From Phytohabitans aurantiacus (GTDB lineage Bacteria > Actinomycetota > Actinomycetes > Mycobacteriales > Micromonosporaceae), in contig NZ_BSDI01000024.1 of NCBI RefSeq assembly GCF_027923225.1, forward strand, positions 62,001 through 126,000: DNA of 64,000 nt, read 5' to 3'. Shown here in pieces: positions 50,701 to 58,410 of the stretch. Positions within the stretch are counted from its first letter, which is position 1, and each line of letters begins with the position of its first letter. Under the pieces are notes generated by a model. That model was not told the DNA's origin and searched no databases. It was given only the letters and a program-made list of their open reading frames with translations. The position numbers and the translations under genes are program-made.

Positions 50701-51721
50701 CGGCCTGCCACTGCATCGCCTCGATGATGGTGGAGTTGAGGGCGCTGCCCTTGTCGTCGAGCGCCTTGGCGATGGTGAGGGTCGCACCGGGCGCCACGCC
50801 CTTGTAGCGCCCACCCGAGGCGGCACCCGTACCGGCCACGATCGACGCCACGTGCGTGCCGTGCCCGTGCCGGTCGGTGACGTCGTCCGGCGCGCCGCCA
50901 CCGGGGCTGCCGGCCGGCACGAAGCTGCGCGCGGCGGTCACCTTGCCGGCCACGTCCGGGTGGGTGGCGTCGATGCCGGTGTCGATGATGCCCACCTGGG
51001 TACCGGTGCCGTCGAAGCCCGCCGCCCACGCCGTGGCCGCGCCGATCTGGGCGTTGCTCACGTCGTCGAGGGCGGTGGCCTTCGCGTCCAGCCACACCTT
51101 GCGCAGCCCGGCGTTCCCCGGCTGCTTGAAGCCGGTCCAGAACTCGCCGGTACGCGCCTTGGTGACCCGGACCGCCGCGCCGTTGACGCTCGCGAGAGCC
51201 CGGGGCTTCGTGCCGCCCTTGATGGTGCCGGCGCGCTTGCCGAGGGCCGACGCGCTCAACTCCTGTCCATACTGGACGATGACCGGTAGTTCGGCGGCGG
51301 TGGTGTCGGCGTACCCGCTGGCGGCTAGGCGGTCGAGGTTGAACAGCTCCTTGTCGAGCACACCCGAGGCCACGTACCCCTGAGCGTCCTTGGGGATGAC
51401 GTAGTACCCGGTGTCCGCCTCCTGCGCCTGGTAGGTCAGTTCGTCGCGGCCGGCGCCGAGGTCGACGCTGACCGACGCGCGGCCCTCGCTGTCGCGGGAG
51501 TAGGTGACGGTGTCGCCGGTGATGAGGGTGAGCTTCGTGGGCTTGAACGCTGTGGGTTTGAACGCCGCGACCTTGGCGGCCGTGGCTGGGGCCGGTTTAG
51601 GTGCGGCGCCGGCGGGAGGGGCGGTAGCCGCCAGCGCCGCGGTCGCGGTCACGAGGACCGCGGTGACCTGGGCGACGAACCCGCGCAGGGTGGGGTGTCC
51701 GGCGGGAATGGGGATGCGCAC
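47759..51721 (-). CDS. Secreted S8 subtilisin-like peptidase
   Basis: A 1320-residue secreted peptidase. GTG 51721 is chosen because GGAGGA lies six bases upstream and the following residues form a signal peptide (FVAQVTAVLVTATAALAATA) ending near AGAA at residue 40. The triad is Asp247 (VGIIDTGID), His287 (RHGHGTH) and Ser464 (SGTSMATPHV), with oxyanion Asn384. It shares the pro-region, the TSMGTPxDAxYT insert before the serine loop and the long C-terminal beta region with the 1091-5293 peptidase, but ends at DAYRKR with no CBM2. It is divergent from the TrmB/LuxR regulator gene. Confidence 0.9.
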   Translation of the reverse strand: MRIPIPAGHPTLRGFVAQVTAVLVTATAALAATAPPAGAAPKPAPATAAKVAAFKPTAFKPTKLTLITGDTVTYSRDSEGRASVSVDLGAGRDELTYQAQEADTGYYVIPKDAQGYVASGVLDKELFNLDRLAASGYADTTAAELPVIVQYGQELSASALGKRAGTIKGGTKPRALASVNGAAVRVTKARTGEFWTGFKQPGNAGLRKVWLDAKATALDDVSNAQIGAATAWAAGFDGTGTQVGIIDTGIDATHPDVAGKVTAARSFVPAGSPGGGAPDDVTDRHGHGTHVASIVAGTGAASGGRYKGVAPGATLTIAKALDDKGSALNSTIIEAMQWQAATAKVRIVSMSLGSGPTDGTDPLSQAVDDLTAEYGTLFVVAAGNDGPGRRTVASPGAATSALTVGAVDSADHLADFSSRGPRLGDSAIKPEITAPGVATVAARAAGTSMGTPLDARYTAASGTSMATPHVAAAAALLGAKHPKWTAKQIKDALVGTAKDGGYSPYDQGAGRLDVARAITQDVFADTATFSEFFAYPYPGQTRTKAVTFRNEGAADATLDLSATLTRADGGPAPAGLATLAPATVTVPAGGTATADLVFEPTVGQSGRYTGRVTAAGGSTRLGMPMAVFKQAEQQTLTVRVVGDPAWIMQPYTSMTAVRLNDTEPALDGEYTSVFSGQYKQTGEPNTYEVQLTLARGGIYSLDAIMWFRETADAYPRHGLLTLPEVRLDGDTTVTLDARKLVPVRVSTPLPSEQVTLNYLYTRTTASGRLWAGATVFAYSAAVRGGLWVLPTTGTATTIGKSTLVIDQMHIKPQVTMALTGGRRVDLHPRYIAEEHSEVPKFTADRRVRLASQAELRAGQDVRGKLVYLEPDTLANFRADLSKAIAAGAAGTLTDSAYAWIMVGPNSKPYMRIPLLVIDHAEAALVTQALARQPRPQADLGVELVTPYQYKLAFYVRGAVPSKLDFRPKASEFTRIETTYHAQFPTYQGEWGTGENFGEVIHTFVPEQTFSIKTPHGFPGPARRTEYYNVTGPDTLWMREYTFYDPATGAIRAGLGERGFAKSTSEREDWNEGLLPIQLVPGPQAPEGFTPVIPCDGCRQGDKLRVRSLAGLALGQYSDLSDNSHSYQGAAGVEENHLYGGDTEIAPSYDAAGLPYYTVPEGVRSYRFTSRFQDAFAAAHNATAVTTTWNFRSGRPASGNVKEPNLCLDGALWGDTAACAWLPLIQLQYELGLAPDDTAPTGPYTFTVTPSGAKPRDVRVWTSTDAGAHWTPALVLPGSGGSYKVVTWNTRGTGTVWLRAQARDAAGNSVEQVIADAYRKR

Positions 51722-51870
51722 GGGGTCCTCCGGCACGAGACGTCGATGGAGATCACCTTGTTGTTGATCTAACCTGGTGGTTGTGGTGTGGCGGCGCAAG
51801 TACGCCGTGCGGCAGATACCCGCCATCTGACGGCATCCCGCCACCACCCAGCTACCGGAGGTGAACCGCG

Positions 51871-52851
51871 TTGTTGGAGGCGATCGGTCTCTCGCCGACG
51901 GAGAGCCGGGTCTACATGACACTGATCGAGAACCCGCGCTCCTCCGCCGCCGACGTGGCGCGCCAGTGCGAGCTGCCGGCCCGCCTCGCCGCCCGTACCC
52001 TCGCCGCGCTCGCCCGGCGCGGCCTGGCCAGCCGCCTCCCCGGCAGGCAGGTGTCCTACCTGGCGGTCGCGCCCGACGTGTCGCTGCAACCGATGCTCGC
52101 CCGCCGCGAAGACGAGCTGCTCTACGTGCGCACCGCCATTCACGAGCTGACCGCCTCGTTCCACCGCTCGTCGCGGCACACCCACCCCGCCGAGCTGGTC
52201 GAGGTGGTGACCGGCGCGCAGAACATCGCCAGCCGCGCGTTCGCCCTGCAGGAGGGCGCGCAGTCGTCGGTGCGCGGCATCGACAAGCCGCCGTACGCGA
52301 TGCCCAACGCCGACACCAACGCCGACCGCGAGTACCAGCGGCTGCGCGAGGGCATCGAGTACCGCATCCTGTACGACGTCGAGTCGGTGCGGCGGCCGGG
52401 CAAGCTCGACGACATCCGGGCCTCCAGCCAGCGCGGCGAGAAGGCCCGCATCGTCACGAACGCGCCCCTCAAGCTGTGGATGGTCGACGACGCGGCCGCG
52501 CTCATCCCGATCCGGGGCAGCGGATACGCGGTCGACGCCGCGTTCGTCATCCACCCGTCGACGCTACTGGACGCCCTGGTCGCCCTCTTCGAGCTGGAAT
52601 GGCGCCGCGGCGTACCCGTGCGGGCCTTCACTGTGGACGGTGCCGCCGCGCCGGCGGCCCTGGCCCCCGACGAACCGACGCGCGCCCTGCTCGGGTTGCT
52701 GGCCGCCGGCCTGACCGACGAGGCCATCGCCCGGACCCTCGGCGTCAGCCTGCGTACCGTCCAGCGCCGCATCCACGACCTGCTCCTGGAGCTGGGCGTG
52801 ACCACCCGCTTCCAGGCCGGCCTCGCCGCTCGCGAACGCGGCTGGGCCTGA
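51871..52851 (+). CDS. TrmB-like N-terminal HTH plus LuxR-type C-terminal HTH regulator
   Basis: A 326-residue regulator. Residues 1-65 are a winged helix (LSPTESRVYMTLIENPRSSA, DVARQCELPARLAARTLAAL). The middle has a phospholipase D-like TrmB effector fold. Residues about 265-320 (LLGLLAAGLTDEAIARTLGV, SLRTVQRRIHDLLLELGVTT) are a LuxR-type HTH. TTG start at 51871 with GGAGGTG at 51857-51863. Such proteins are common beside S8 peptidase genes in actinomycetes, so the divergent peptidase gene is a likely target. The ligand is unknown. Confidence 0.87.
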   Translation: MLEAIGLSPTESRVYMTLIENPRSSAADVARQCELPARLAARTLAALARRGLASRLPGRQVSYLAVAPDVSLQPMLARREDELLYVRTAIHELTASFHRSSRHTHPAELVEVVTGAQNIASRAFALQEGAQSSVRGIDKPPYAMPNADTNADREYQRLREGIEYRILYDVESVRRPGKLDDIRASSQRGEKARIVTNAPLKLWMVDDAAALIPIRGSGYAVDAAFVIHPSTLLDALVALFELEWRRGVPVRAFTVDGAAAPAALAPDEPTRALLGLLAAGLTDEAIARTLGVSLRTVQRRIHDLLLELGVTTRFQAGLAARERGWA

Positions 52852-52889
52852 CCCTTTCCAACCTGTTACTTGTCGGTAACACTGGTGAC

Positions 52890-55580
52890 ATGCCTGGTGG
52901 ATCGCGGCAATTGTCCCCGCTCCCCGGACGGCGGCGCGAGCACGAGGCGATCTCCGAACTGCTCGCGGGCGGCGGTGGTGCCCTGGTGTTTCACGGCGAC
53001 CCGGGCATCGGGAAGACTGCCCTGCTGGAGTCGGCGGCGGGCCAGGCCGACGGCTTCCTGGTACTCGCGCTGGCCGCTGCGGAGACGGAGTCGACACTGC
53101 CGTTCGCGGCGTTGCACCGCCTGCTCGGCGCGGTGGTCGAGAACGCGTCCGGGCCACCGGCGTCACAGGCCCTGGCGCTGGCCCGGCTGCTCGAAAGCGG
53201 TCCCGCCGGCGAGAGCCGGTTCGCCACCTTCGTGCGGCTGCTGCGCCTGCTGCGCCGCGTCGCGGGGGAGCGGCCGCTGCTCTGCTGTGTCGACGACGCG
53301 CACTGGCTGGACCCGCCGTCGCTCGAAGCCCTGGCGTTCGTGGCGCGACGGCTGCGCGGAGACCGGATCGCCATGCTGTTCGGCTGGTGCGACGAGACCG
53401 TTCCGGTCTCGTTCGGGGTCCGAGGGCTGCGGTTGGCACCCCTCGACGACCGGTCCAGCCGGGAGGTCCTGCGTGACCTGGTACCCGTCGCCGACGTGGC
53501 CGGGGCACTCGGGTCCATCGCGATGGGAAGCCCGTGCGTGCTCACCGATCTGGCGAGGTCGCTGACGCCCGAACAGGCGCGCGGCGAGGCGCCGCTGCCG
53601 CAGGTGCTGCCCCCGGAGCACCGGCTGCGCCGCGCGCATCGCGCCCGACTCCTGCGCCTGCCGGCGGATACCCGCTGGTTGGTGCTGCTGGCCGCGGCCG
53701 ACGAGGAGCTGGACGTCGACGGGCTCGCAGCGGCGGCCGCGGTGTCCGGTGTGGACATCGGGGCACTGGAGCCCGCCGAGTCGTCCGGGCTGCTCCGGGT
53801 CGACGGCGCGGCGATCAGGTTCGTCCGGCCGCTGGTTCGGGCGTTCACCTACCACGAGTCCACAATGGTCCAGCGCAGGTCTGTCCACAGTCTCCTGGCG
53901 CGGAGCGTCGACCCGCGAACGCAACCGCTGCGCCACTATCTCCATCGCGCGCTGGCGGCGTACGGTCCGGATGACGGGCTCGCCACACGGCTCGAACGGG
54001 CCGCTCTCGCTTCGCACGGCCGGCACGGCGCGGCTTCGCGTGCGCTCGAACGGGCCGCCGAGCTGACCGGCGACGCCGCCATCGCCGCGGCCCGCGTGGT
54101 CGCCGCCGCCCGGCACGCGTGGCGCGCGGGCGAACCGCACCGCGCGCGGATGCTGCTGCGGAGGGTGCGCCCGGCGACGGTACCGGCTCGCGTCCGTGCC
54201 GTGTCGGCGGTACTGGAAGCGGAGATCGGGCTTCGCACCGGTGCGGCGGCACCGGACGTGGACGCGCTGCTGGCCGTGGCGGACGAGCTGGCCGGTCACG
54301 ACCGGGGCCTGGCGATCGGCGCGCTCGCGCGGGCCGGTGAGGCATTGTGGGTATCCGGTGAGCGGTCCCGCTATCTCGACGTCGCCCGCCGCGCGCTGGC
54401 ATCGCGCCGCCCTGGTGAACCGCCCATCGTGGAGCTCGCGTGCGAGCACCTCGCCACGCTGTCCGCGACCCTTCGCGGCGCCCACCGTAGGGCCGCTGAC
54501 GCGCTCGGCCGGACGGTCACATCGGTGTCCACACTCGACAACGCCGAAGCCTTCACCCAGGCCGGCCTGGCCGCGATCCTGTGTGGAGCGGAGCTGGAGG
54601 CGCACCGGCTGGCGGGGCGTGGAGCGGCCATCGCGCGCGCGAACCGTGACCTGTCCGTCGAGCCGCGAGCGCTGGAGATCGCCGCGCTGGCCGAGCTTGC
54701 CATGGGACGCTACGACGACCCGACGACCGCGCTGCGCGGGCTGGAACTGGCACGCGAGAGCGGGCAGGAGGCCGTCGCCAGCGGCCAGTCGGCGCTGCTC
54801 GCGCTTCACGCCGCGATCCTCGGTGACCGGGCGGCGTGCCTGCGGCGGGCGCGGGACGCTCGGGAAGCCGGCTGGGCGCGCGCTGTCGTCGAGTGGGCGC
54901 TGGCCGTGCTCGACCTGGTGGACGGGCGGCACCCGGAGGCGTTCGCGCGGCTGCGGGCCGCCACCGGCGCTCACGTCGTGCTGCGGGTAGCCGCGACGCC
55001 CCATATCGTCGAGGCCGCCGCCCGGTGCGGCGTACGGCCAGCGGGTGTGGCCGCGCTCAGGGTGTTCGACGCCTGGGCGACCACCACCGCCAACCCGCGG
55101 TGGCTCGCGCTGTCGGCTCGGTGCCACGCGCTGCTCGCGGAGGACAACGGGGAGGCGGACGAGTACTTTCGTGCCGCCCTGGAGCAGCATGCGCGAAGCG
55201 GTGCCGACCTCGACCGCGCGTGGACCGCGTTGCTGTACGGCCAGAGGCTGCGCCGGCAACGGCGGCCCGCCGCGGCGCGGGTGCAGTTGCGCGGCGCGCT
55301 GGACACGTTCGAACGGTTGGAGGCGCGACCGTGGATCGACCGGACCGTCGCGGAGCTGCGGGCCGCCGGTCATCATGTCGAGCACCGGCAGCCACCCGCC
55401 GTCGAGGCGTTGACTCCGCAGCAGGTGCAGATCGCGCGGCTGGTCGCCGACGGAGCCACCAACCGGGAGGTGGCGGCGCACCTGCTGCTGAGTACACGGA
55501 CGGTCGATCACCACATGCGCAACATCTTCGCGAAGCTGGGCGTGCGGTCGCGGGTCGAGCTCGCGCGGCTCATGTCGTGA
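52890..55580 (+). CDS. LAL-type (large ATP-binding LuxR) regulator
   Basis: An 896-residue regulator. An N-terminal AAA/STAND ATPase has Walker A GDPGIGKT at residues 36-43 and Walker B CCVDDAHW with Asp135-Asp136. A long TPR-like helical middle follows, then a LuxR HTH at the end (LTPQQVQIARLVADGATNRE, VAAHLLLSTRTVDHHMRNIF). ATG 52890 is preferred because the upstream frame belongs to another gene. A GTTAC/GTAAC inverted repeat lies 11-26 bp before it. It follows the TrmB/LuxR gene by 38 bp. Target unknown; the polyester-hydrolase gene convergent at 55585 is a candidate. Confidence 0.9.
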   Translation: MPGGSRQLSPLPGRRREHEAISELLAGGGGALVFHGDPGIGKTALLESAAGQADGFLVLALAAAETESTLPFAALHRLLGAVVENASGPPASQALALARLLESGPAGESRFATFVRLLRLLRRVAGERPLLCCVDDAHWLDPPSLEALAFVARRLRGDRIAMLFGWCDETVPVSFGVRGLRLAPLDDRSSREVLRDLVPVADVAGALGSIAMGSPCVLTDLARSLTPEQARGEAPLPQVLPPEHRLRRAHRARLLRLPADTRWLVLLAAADEELDVDGLAAAAAVSGVDIGALEPAESSGLLRVDGAAIRFVRPLVRAFTYHESTMVQRRSVHSLLARSVDPRTQPLRHYLHRALAAYGPDDGLATRLERAALASHGRHGAASRALERAAELTGDAAIAAARVVAAARHAWRAGEPHRARMLLRRVRPATVPARVRAVSAVLEAEIGLRTGAAAPDVDALLAVADELAGHDRGLAIGALARAGEALWVSGERSRYLDVARRALASRRPGEPPIVELACEHLATLSATLRGAHRRAADALGRTVTSVSTLDNAEAFTQAGLAAILCGAELEAHRLAGRGAAIARANRDLSVEPRALEIAALAELAMGRYDDPTTALRGLELARESGQEAVASGQSALLALHAAILGDRAACLRRARDAREAGWARAVVEWALAVLDLVDGRHPEAFARLRAATGAHVVLRVAATPHIVEAAARCGVRPAGVAALRVFDAWATTTANPRWLALSARCHALLAEDNGEADEYFRAALEQHARSGADLDRAWTALLYGQRLRRQRRPAAARVQLRGALDTFERLEARPWIDRTVAELRAAGHHVEHRQPPAVEALTPQQVQIARLVADGATNREVAAHLLLSTRTVDHHMRNIFAKLGVRSRVELARLMS

Positions 55581-55584
55581 CGGG

Positions 55585-56433
55585 CTAGCAGGCGGTGGTC
55601 TGGTAGGCGGAGATGGCGGTGCCGGTGAAGCCGCAGGTGAACGGGGTGAATCGGGCGTCGCCGTTGAGCCAGCGCTTGAACCACGACACCAGGGCCCGCG
55701 ACGTGGTGGCATTGTCGGTGCGGGGGAACGAGTGCGGGGCGCCGGCGAGCTCCACATAGGTCTTCGGCCCGCCGAGGCTGTTGTACATCGGTTTCGCGTG
55801 CGACGCGACCGGCGCGGTGCTGTCGTTCTGGCCGCCGAGGATGAACACGGGCTCGGTGACCTGTTGCCACGTCGTGTCGGTGTGCCACGGCGCCATCGGC
55901 ACGCCCGCCTTCACCGCGCCGGTGGTGTCCTGCGACAGCGCTTCGAGGGTGCCGCCGCCACCCATCGAGTACCCGGCGACGCCGCGCCGTGTGCCGTCGG
56001 CCCGCGACGTCACCGCGGCGGGTGCCGAGGCGACGGCCCAGTTGAGCGCGGCGAGCAGTTGGGTGCCGCGGCTGGCCGGGAAGTCGAGCGACGAGTTGGT
56101 GTTGATGCCCACCACGACGAAGCCCCATGAGGACAGTCGCGGGCCGAGCCACTGGATGGCGCTCCACGCCTGGGTGAAGCCGGGCGCGATCGCCACCACC
56201 GGATAGGTTCCCGCGGTGGTCGGGTAGTAGACCGTGCCGCCGCCGAAGCCGCTGGCACCGGTGACCGCAGCCGAGGTGACGGCGAAGCTGCCGTTGCCGG
56301 TGATGTTCGCGGCGGTGGGCGCCTGGCCGATCTCGTCGGCGACGGCTGGCGTGGCGATCCCGATGGCGCCAACGGTGGTGGCGAGCATCAGGGCGAGACT
56401 GGTGACGATGCCGCGGCGTCGATGAAGCTTCAT
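55585..56433 (-). CDS. Secreted polyester hydrolase/cutinase-like lipase
   Basis: A 282-residue secreted alpha/beta hydrolase. The signal peptide ends near AVADE (residue 34). Nucleophile Ser156 lies in GYSMGGGG, the elbow typical of actinobacterial cutinases and PET hydrolases. Asp204 (GGQNDSTAP) and His234 (GAPHSFP) complete the triad, and Phe87/Met157 form the oxyanion hole. A C-terminal Cys267-Cys282 pair fits the conserved disulfide. The substrate aromatic clamp carries Phe87 and Trp183, as in type I enzymes. Activity on cutin, lipids or synthetic polyester cannot be told from sequence. ATG 56433. Confidence 0.88.
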   Translation of the reverse strand: MKLHRRRGIVTSLALMLATTVGAIGIATPAVADEIGQAPTAANITGNGSFAVTSAAVTGASGFGGGTVYYPTTAGTYPVVAIAPGFTQAWSAIQWLGPRLSSWGFVVVGINTNSSLDFPASRGTQLLAALNWAVASAPAAVTSRADGTRRGVAGYSMGGGGTLEALSQDTTGAVKAGVPMAPWHTDTTWQQVTEPVFILGGQNDSTAPVASHAKPMYNSLGGPKTYVELAGAPHSFPRTDNATTSRALVSWFKRWLNGDARFTPFTCGFTGTAISAYQTTAC

Positions 56434-56531
56434 GTGCTTCCCCTCGCGTCGTGGGTGACCCATGGATGGTGATCAGTATTCTGGGTCACGGCGCGCGGTC
56501 ACGTATCGGCGAAATCACCGGCCTCGCGTGG

Positions 56532-57368
56532 TCAGCCCTTGACCGCGCCGGCGGTCAGGCCCGCCGCGATGTTGCGCTGGATGATGAGGAAGAACACCAC
56601 GACCGGCAGGGCCGTGATGATGGCGCCGGCCATGAGCGGGCCCCACGCTGTACCGCGGTTGGTCTGGTTCTGCAGCAGCCACGCCATCAGGTTCTGCTTC
56701 TCGGGATTGTTGAGGGTGTTGATGATGATGAACTCGTTCCACGCCTGGATGAAGCCGTAGATCGAGGTGGCGACCAGACCCGGGCCGGTCAGCGGCAGGA
56801 TGATCCGGTAGAACGTCTGCCAGCGGTTGCAACCGTCGACCAGCGCCGCCTCGTCGAGCTCGCGCGGGATCGCGGCGATGAAACCCCGCAGGGTCCATAC
56901 CGTGTACGGCAGGATCAGCACCAGGTACGTGATGCTGACGCCGACCAGGCTGTTGGTGAGGTTGGCGCGGTTGAGCATCAGGTACAGGGGGATGAGCAGC
57001 GACAGGAAAGGCACCAGCTGCACCGCCAGAATCACCATGATGAGCGCCCGGCGGCCGTAGAACCGGAACCGCGCGATGGCGAGCGCGGCGAGAAAGCCGA
57101 CCACGAGCGCGCCGGCCACCGCGAAGGCCGTGATGATGAGCCCGTTGCGCAGGTCCACGAGGAAGTAGGGCGCCTTGATGGCGGAGGCGAAGTTGTCGAG
57201 GGTCGGGCGCTCGGGCCAGAGCTTCGGTTCGAACGACAGCACCTCCGAGGCGGGCTTGAAGGCGGTGTTCAGCACCCAGTACACGGGAAACGCCATCACG
57301 ACGGCGAAGACGACGCCGGCGGTGTTCGCCAGGACGGTACCGGTGCGGCCGCGGTGCGAGGTGAGCAT
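56532..57368 (-). CDS. Carbohydrate ABC permease, MalG-type
   Basis: A 278-residue inner-membrane permease with six hydrophobic segments. The EAA loop reads IPRELDEAALVDGCNRWQTF with the conserved G-R/Q spacing, and the C-terminus is ITALPVVVFFLIIQRNIAAG LTAGAVKG (two parts), as in MalG-like subunits. ATG 57368 shares one base with the stop of the partner permease. No ATPase gene is in the operon, so a shared MsiK-type ATPase elsewhere is expected. Confidence 0.9.
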   Translation of the reverse strand: MLTSHRGRTGTVLANTAGVVFAVVMAFPVYWVLNTAFKPASEVLSFEPKLWPERPTLDNFASAIKAPYFLVDLRNGLIITAFAVAGALVVGFLAALAIARFRFYGRRALIMVILAVQLVPFLSLLIPLYLMLNRANLTNSLVGVSITYLVLILPYTVWTLRGFIAAIPRELDEAALVDGCNRWQTFYRIILPLTGPGLVATSIYGFIQAWNEFIIINTLNNPEKQNLMAWLLQNQTNRGTAWGPLMAGAIITALPVVVFFLIIQRNIAAGLTAGAVKG

Positions 57369-58348
57369 CAGTCCACGTCTCCGATCCGGAACATCTGCCT
57401 GATGTAGAACGCCATCACGCCCAGCATCAGCAGCACGGTGATGACCGAGATGGCGGCGCCGAGGCTGTAGTTGTTGCGCCCGAACGCCTGCGTGAACGCG
57501 TACGTGGCGAGGGTCTGGTAGTCCTGCTCGGGCTTGCTGTCGCGGACCACCCACACCTGCGTGAACAGGCCGAAGTTCCAGATGACCGACAGCGTGGTGA
57601 CGATGACGACGAGCGGTTTGAGGATCGGCAGCGTGATGCTCCGCAACGCCTGCCAGCCGCTGGCACCGTCTACTGTGGCCGCCTCCAGCAGCTCGCGCGG
57701 CACCTGGGTGAGCCCGGCGTGGAGGGTGATGGCGAGAAACGGTACGCCCGCCCACACGACCAGCGTGGTGATGACGATCCAGCCCTGTGTCGGGTCGGCG
57801 AACCAGCTGTGGTTGGCGAAGTCGACGCCCGGGATCTGGTCGATGACGTGGTTGACGATGCCGAAGTCGGCGTCGACCATCCACTTGAAGATCTGGGCCG
57901 AGACCAGCTGCGGTATCGCCCAGACGAACAGCATGGAAATCACCATCGCCAGCCGCACCGCACGGCTGACCCGGAGCATGAGCAGCGCCACGGCGAGGCC
58001 GAGCACCACCGATACGGCGACAGAAACGACGGTGAAGACGGCGGTACGCCTCACCACCGCCCAGAACTCGCCGTCGGTGAGGATCTCGGTGTAGTTGTCG
58101 AGGCCGGCCCACGGCGGCGTGCTGCCGGAAAACAGGTGTCTGAGCTGCATGTCCTGAAAGGACAGCACGACCATGCGGCCGAGCGGGTACGCGAGCAGGC
58201 CGGCCAGCAGTACGAGGGCGGGCAAGGCTAGCAGCAGGGGTGTGCGGTCACGCCGCCGGCGTACACGATGGGGGCGATGGCGGGGCGGCGCGGAAGGGAC
58301 CGGCGGCGCCTGCCGTGGCACGGTGGCCGGTGATCCGACCGCGGGCAT
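57368..58348 (-). CDS. Carbohydrate ABC permease, MalF-type
   Basis: A 326-residue permease with a basic Pro/Arg-rich cytoplasmic N-terminus (residues 1-35) and six hydrophobic segments from PLLLALPALVLLAGLLAYPL. The EAA loop is VPRELLEAATVDGASGWQAL. ATG 58348. It partners the MalG-type protein. It is separated from the upstream binding-protein gene by 62 bp containing a strong stem-loop. Confidence 0.9.
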   Translation of the reverse strand: MPAVGSPATVPRQAPPVPSAPPRHRPHRVRRRRDRTPLLLALPALVLLAGLLAYPLGRMVVLSFQDMQLRHLFSGSTPPWAGLDNYTEILTDGEFWAVVRRTAVFTVVSVAVSVVLGLAVALLMLRVSRAVRLAMVISMLFVWAIPQLVSAQIFKWMVDADFGIVNHVIDQIPGVDFANHSWFADPTQGWIVITTLVVWAGVPFLAITLHAGLTQVPRELLEAATVDGASGWQALRSITLPILKPLVVIVTTLSVIWNFGLFTQVWVVRDSKPEQDYQTLATYAFTQAFGRNNYSLGAAISVITVLLMLGVMAFYIRQMFRIGDVD

Positions 58349-58371
58349 CTTGTCCGTCCTTTCTGGAGGAT

Positions 58372-58404
58372 GCCGCGCCGCCCGAGGGACACGGGCGGCG
58401 CGGC
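58372..58404 (-). terminator. Intercistronic stem-loop after the binding-protein gene
   Basis: GCCGCGCCGCCCG and its exact complement flank AGGGACA, a 13-bp stem just after the binding-protein stop (58411). Such stems commonly reduce read-through and stabilise the 5' message, giving more binding protein than permease. Confidence 0.65.
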
Positions 58405-58410
58405 ACGCGG

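Noticed and set aside
51861..55580. Single giant protein joining the TrmB/LuxR region and the LAL regulator
   Set aside because: The first 340 codons are an off-frame reading of the TrmB/LuxR gene; the LAL protein has its own ATG at 52890 just before its ATPase domain.
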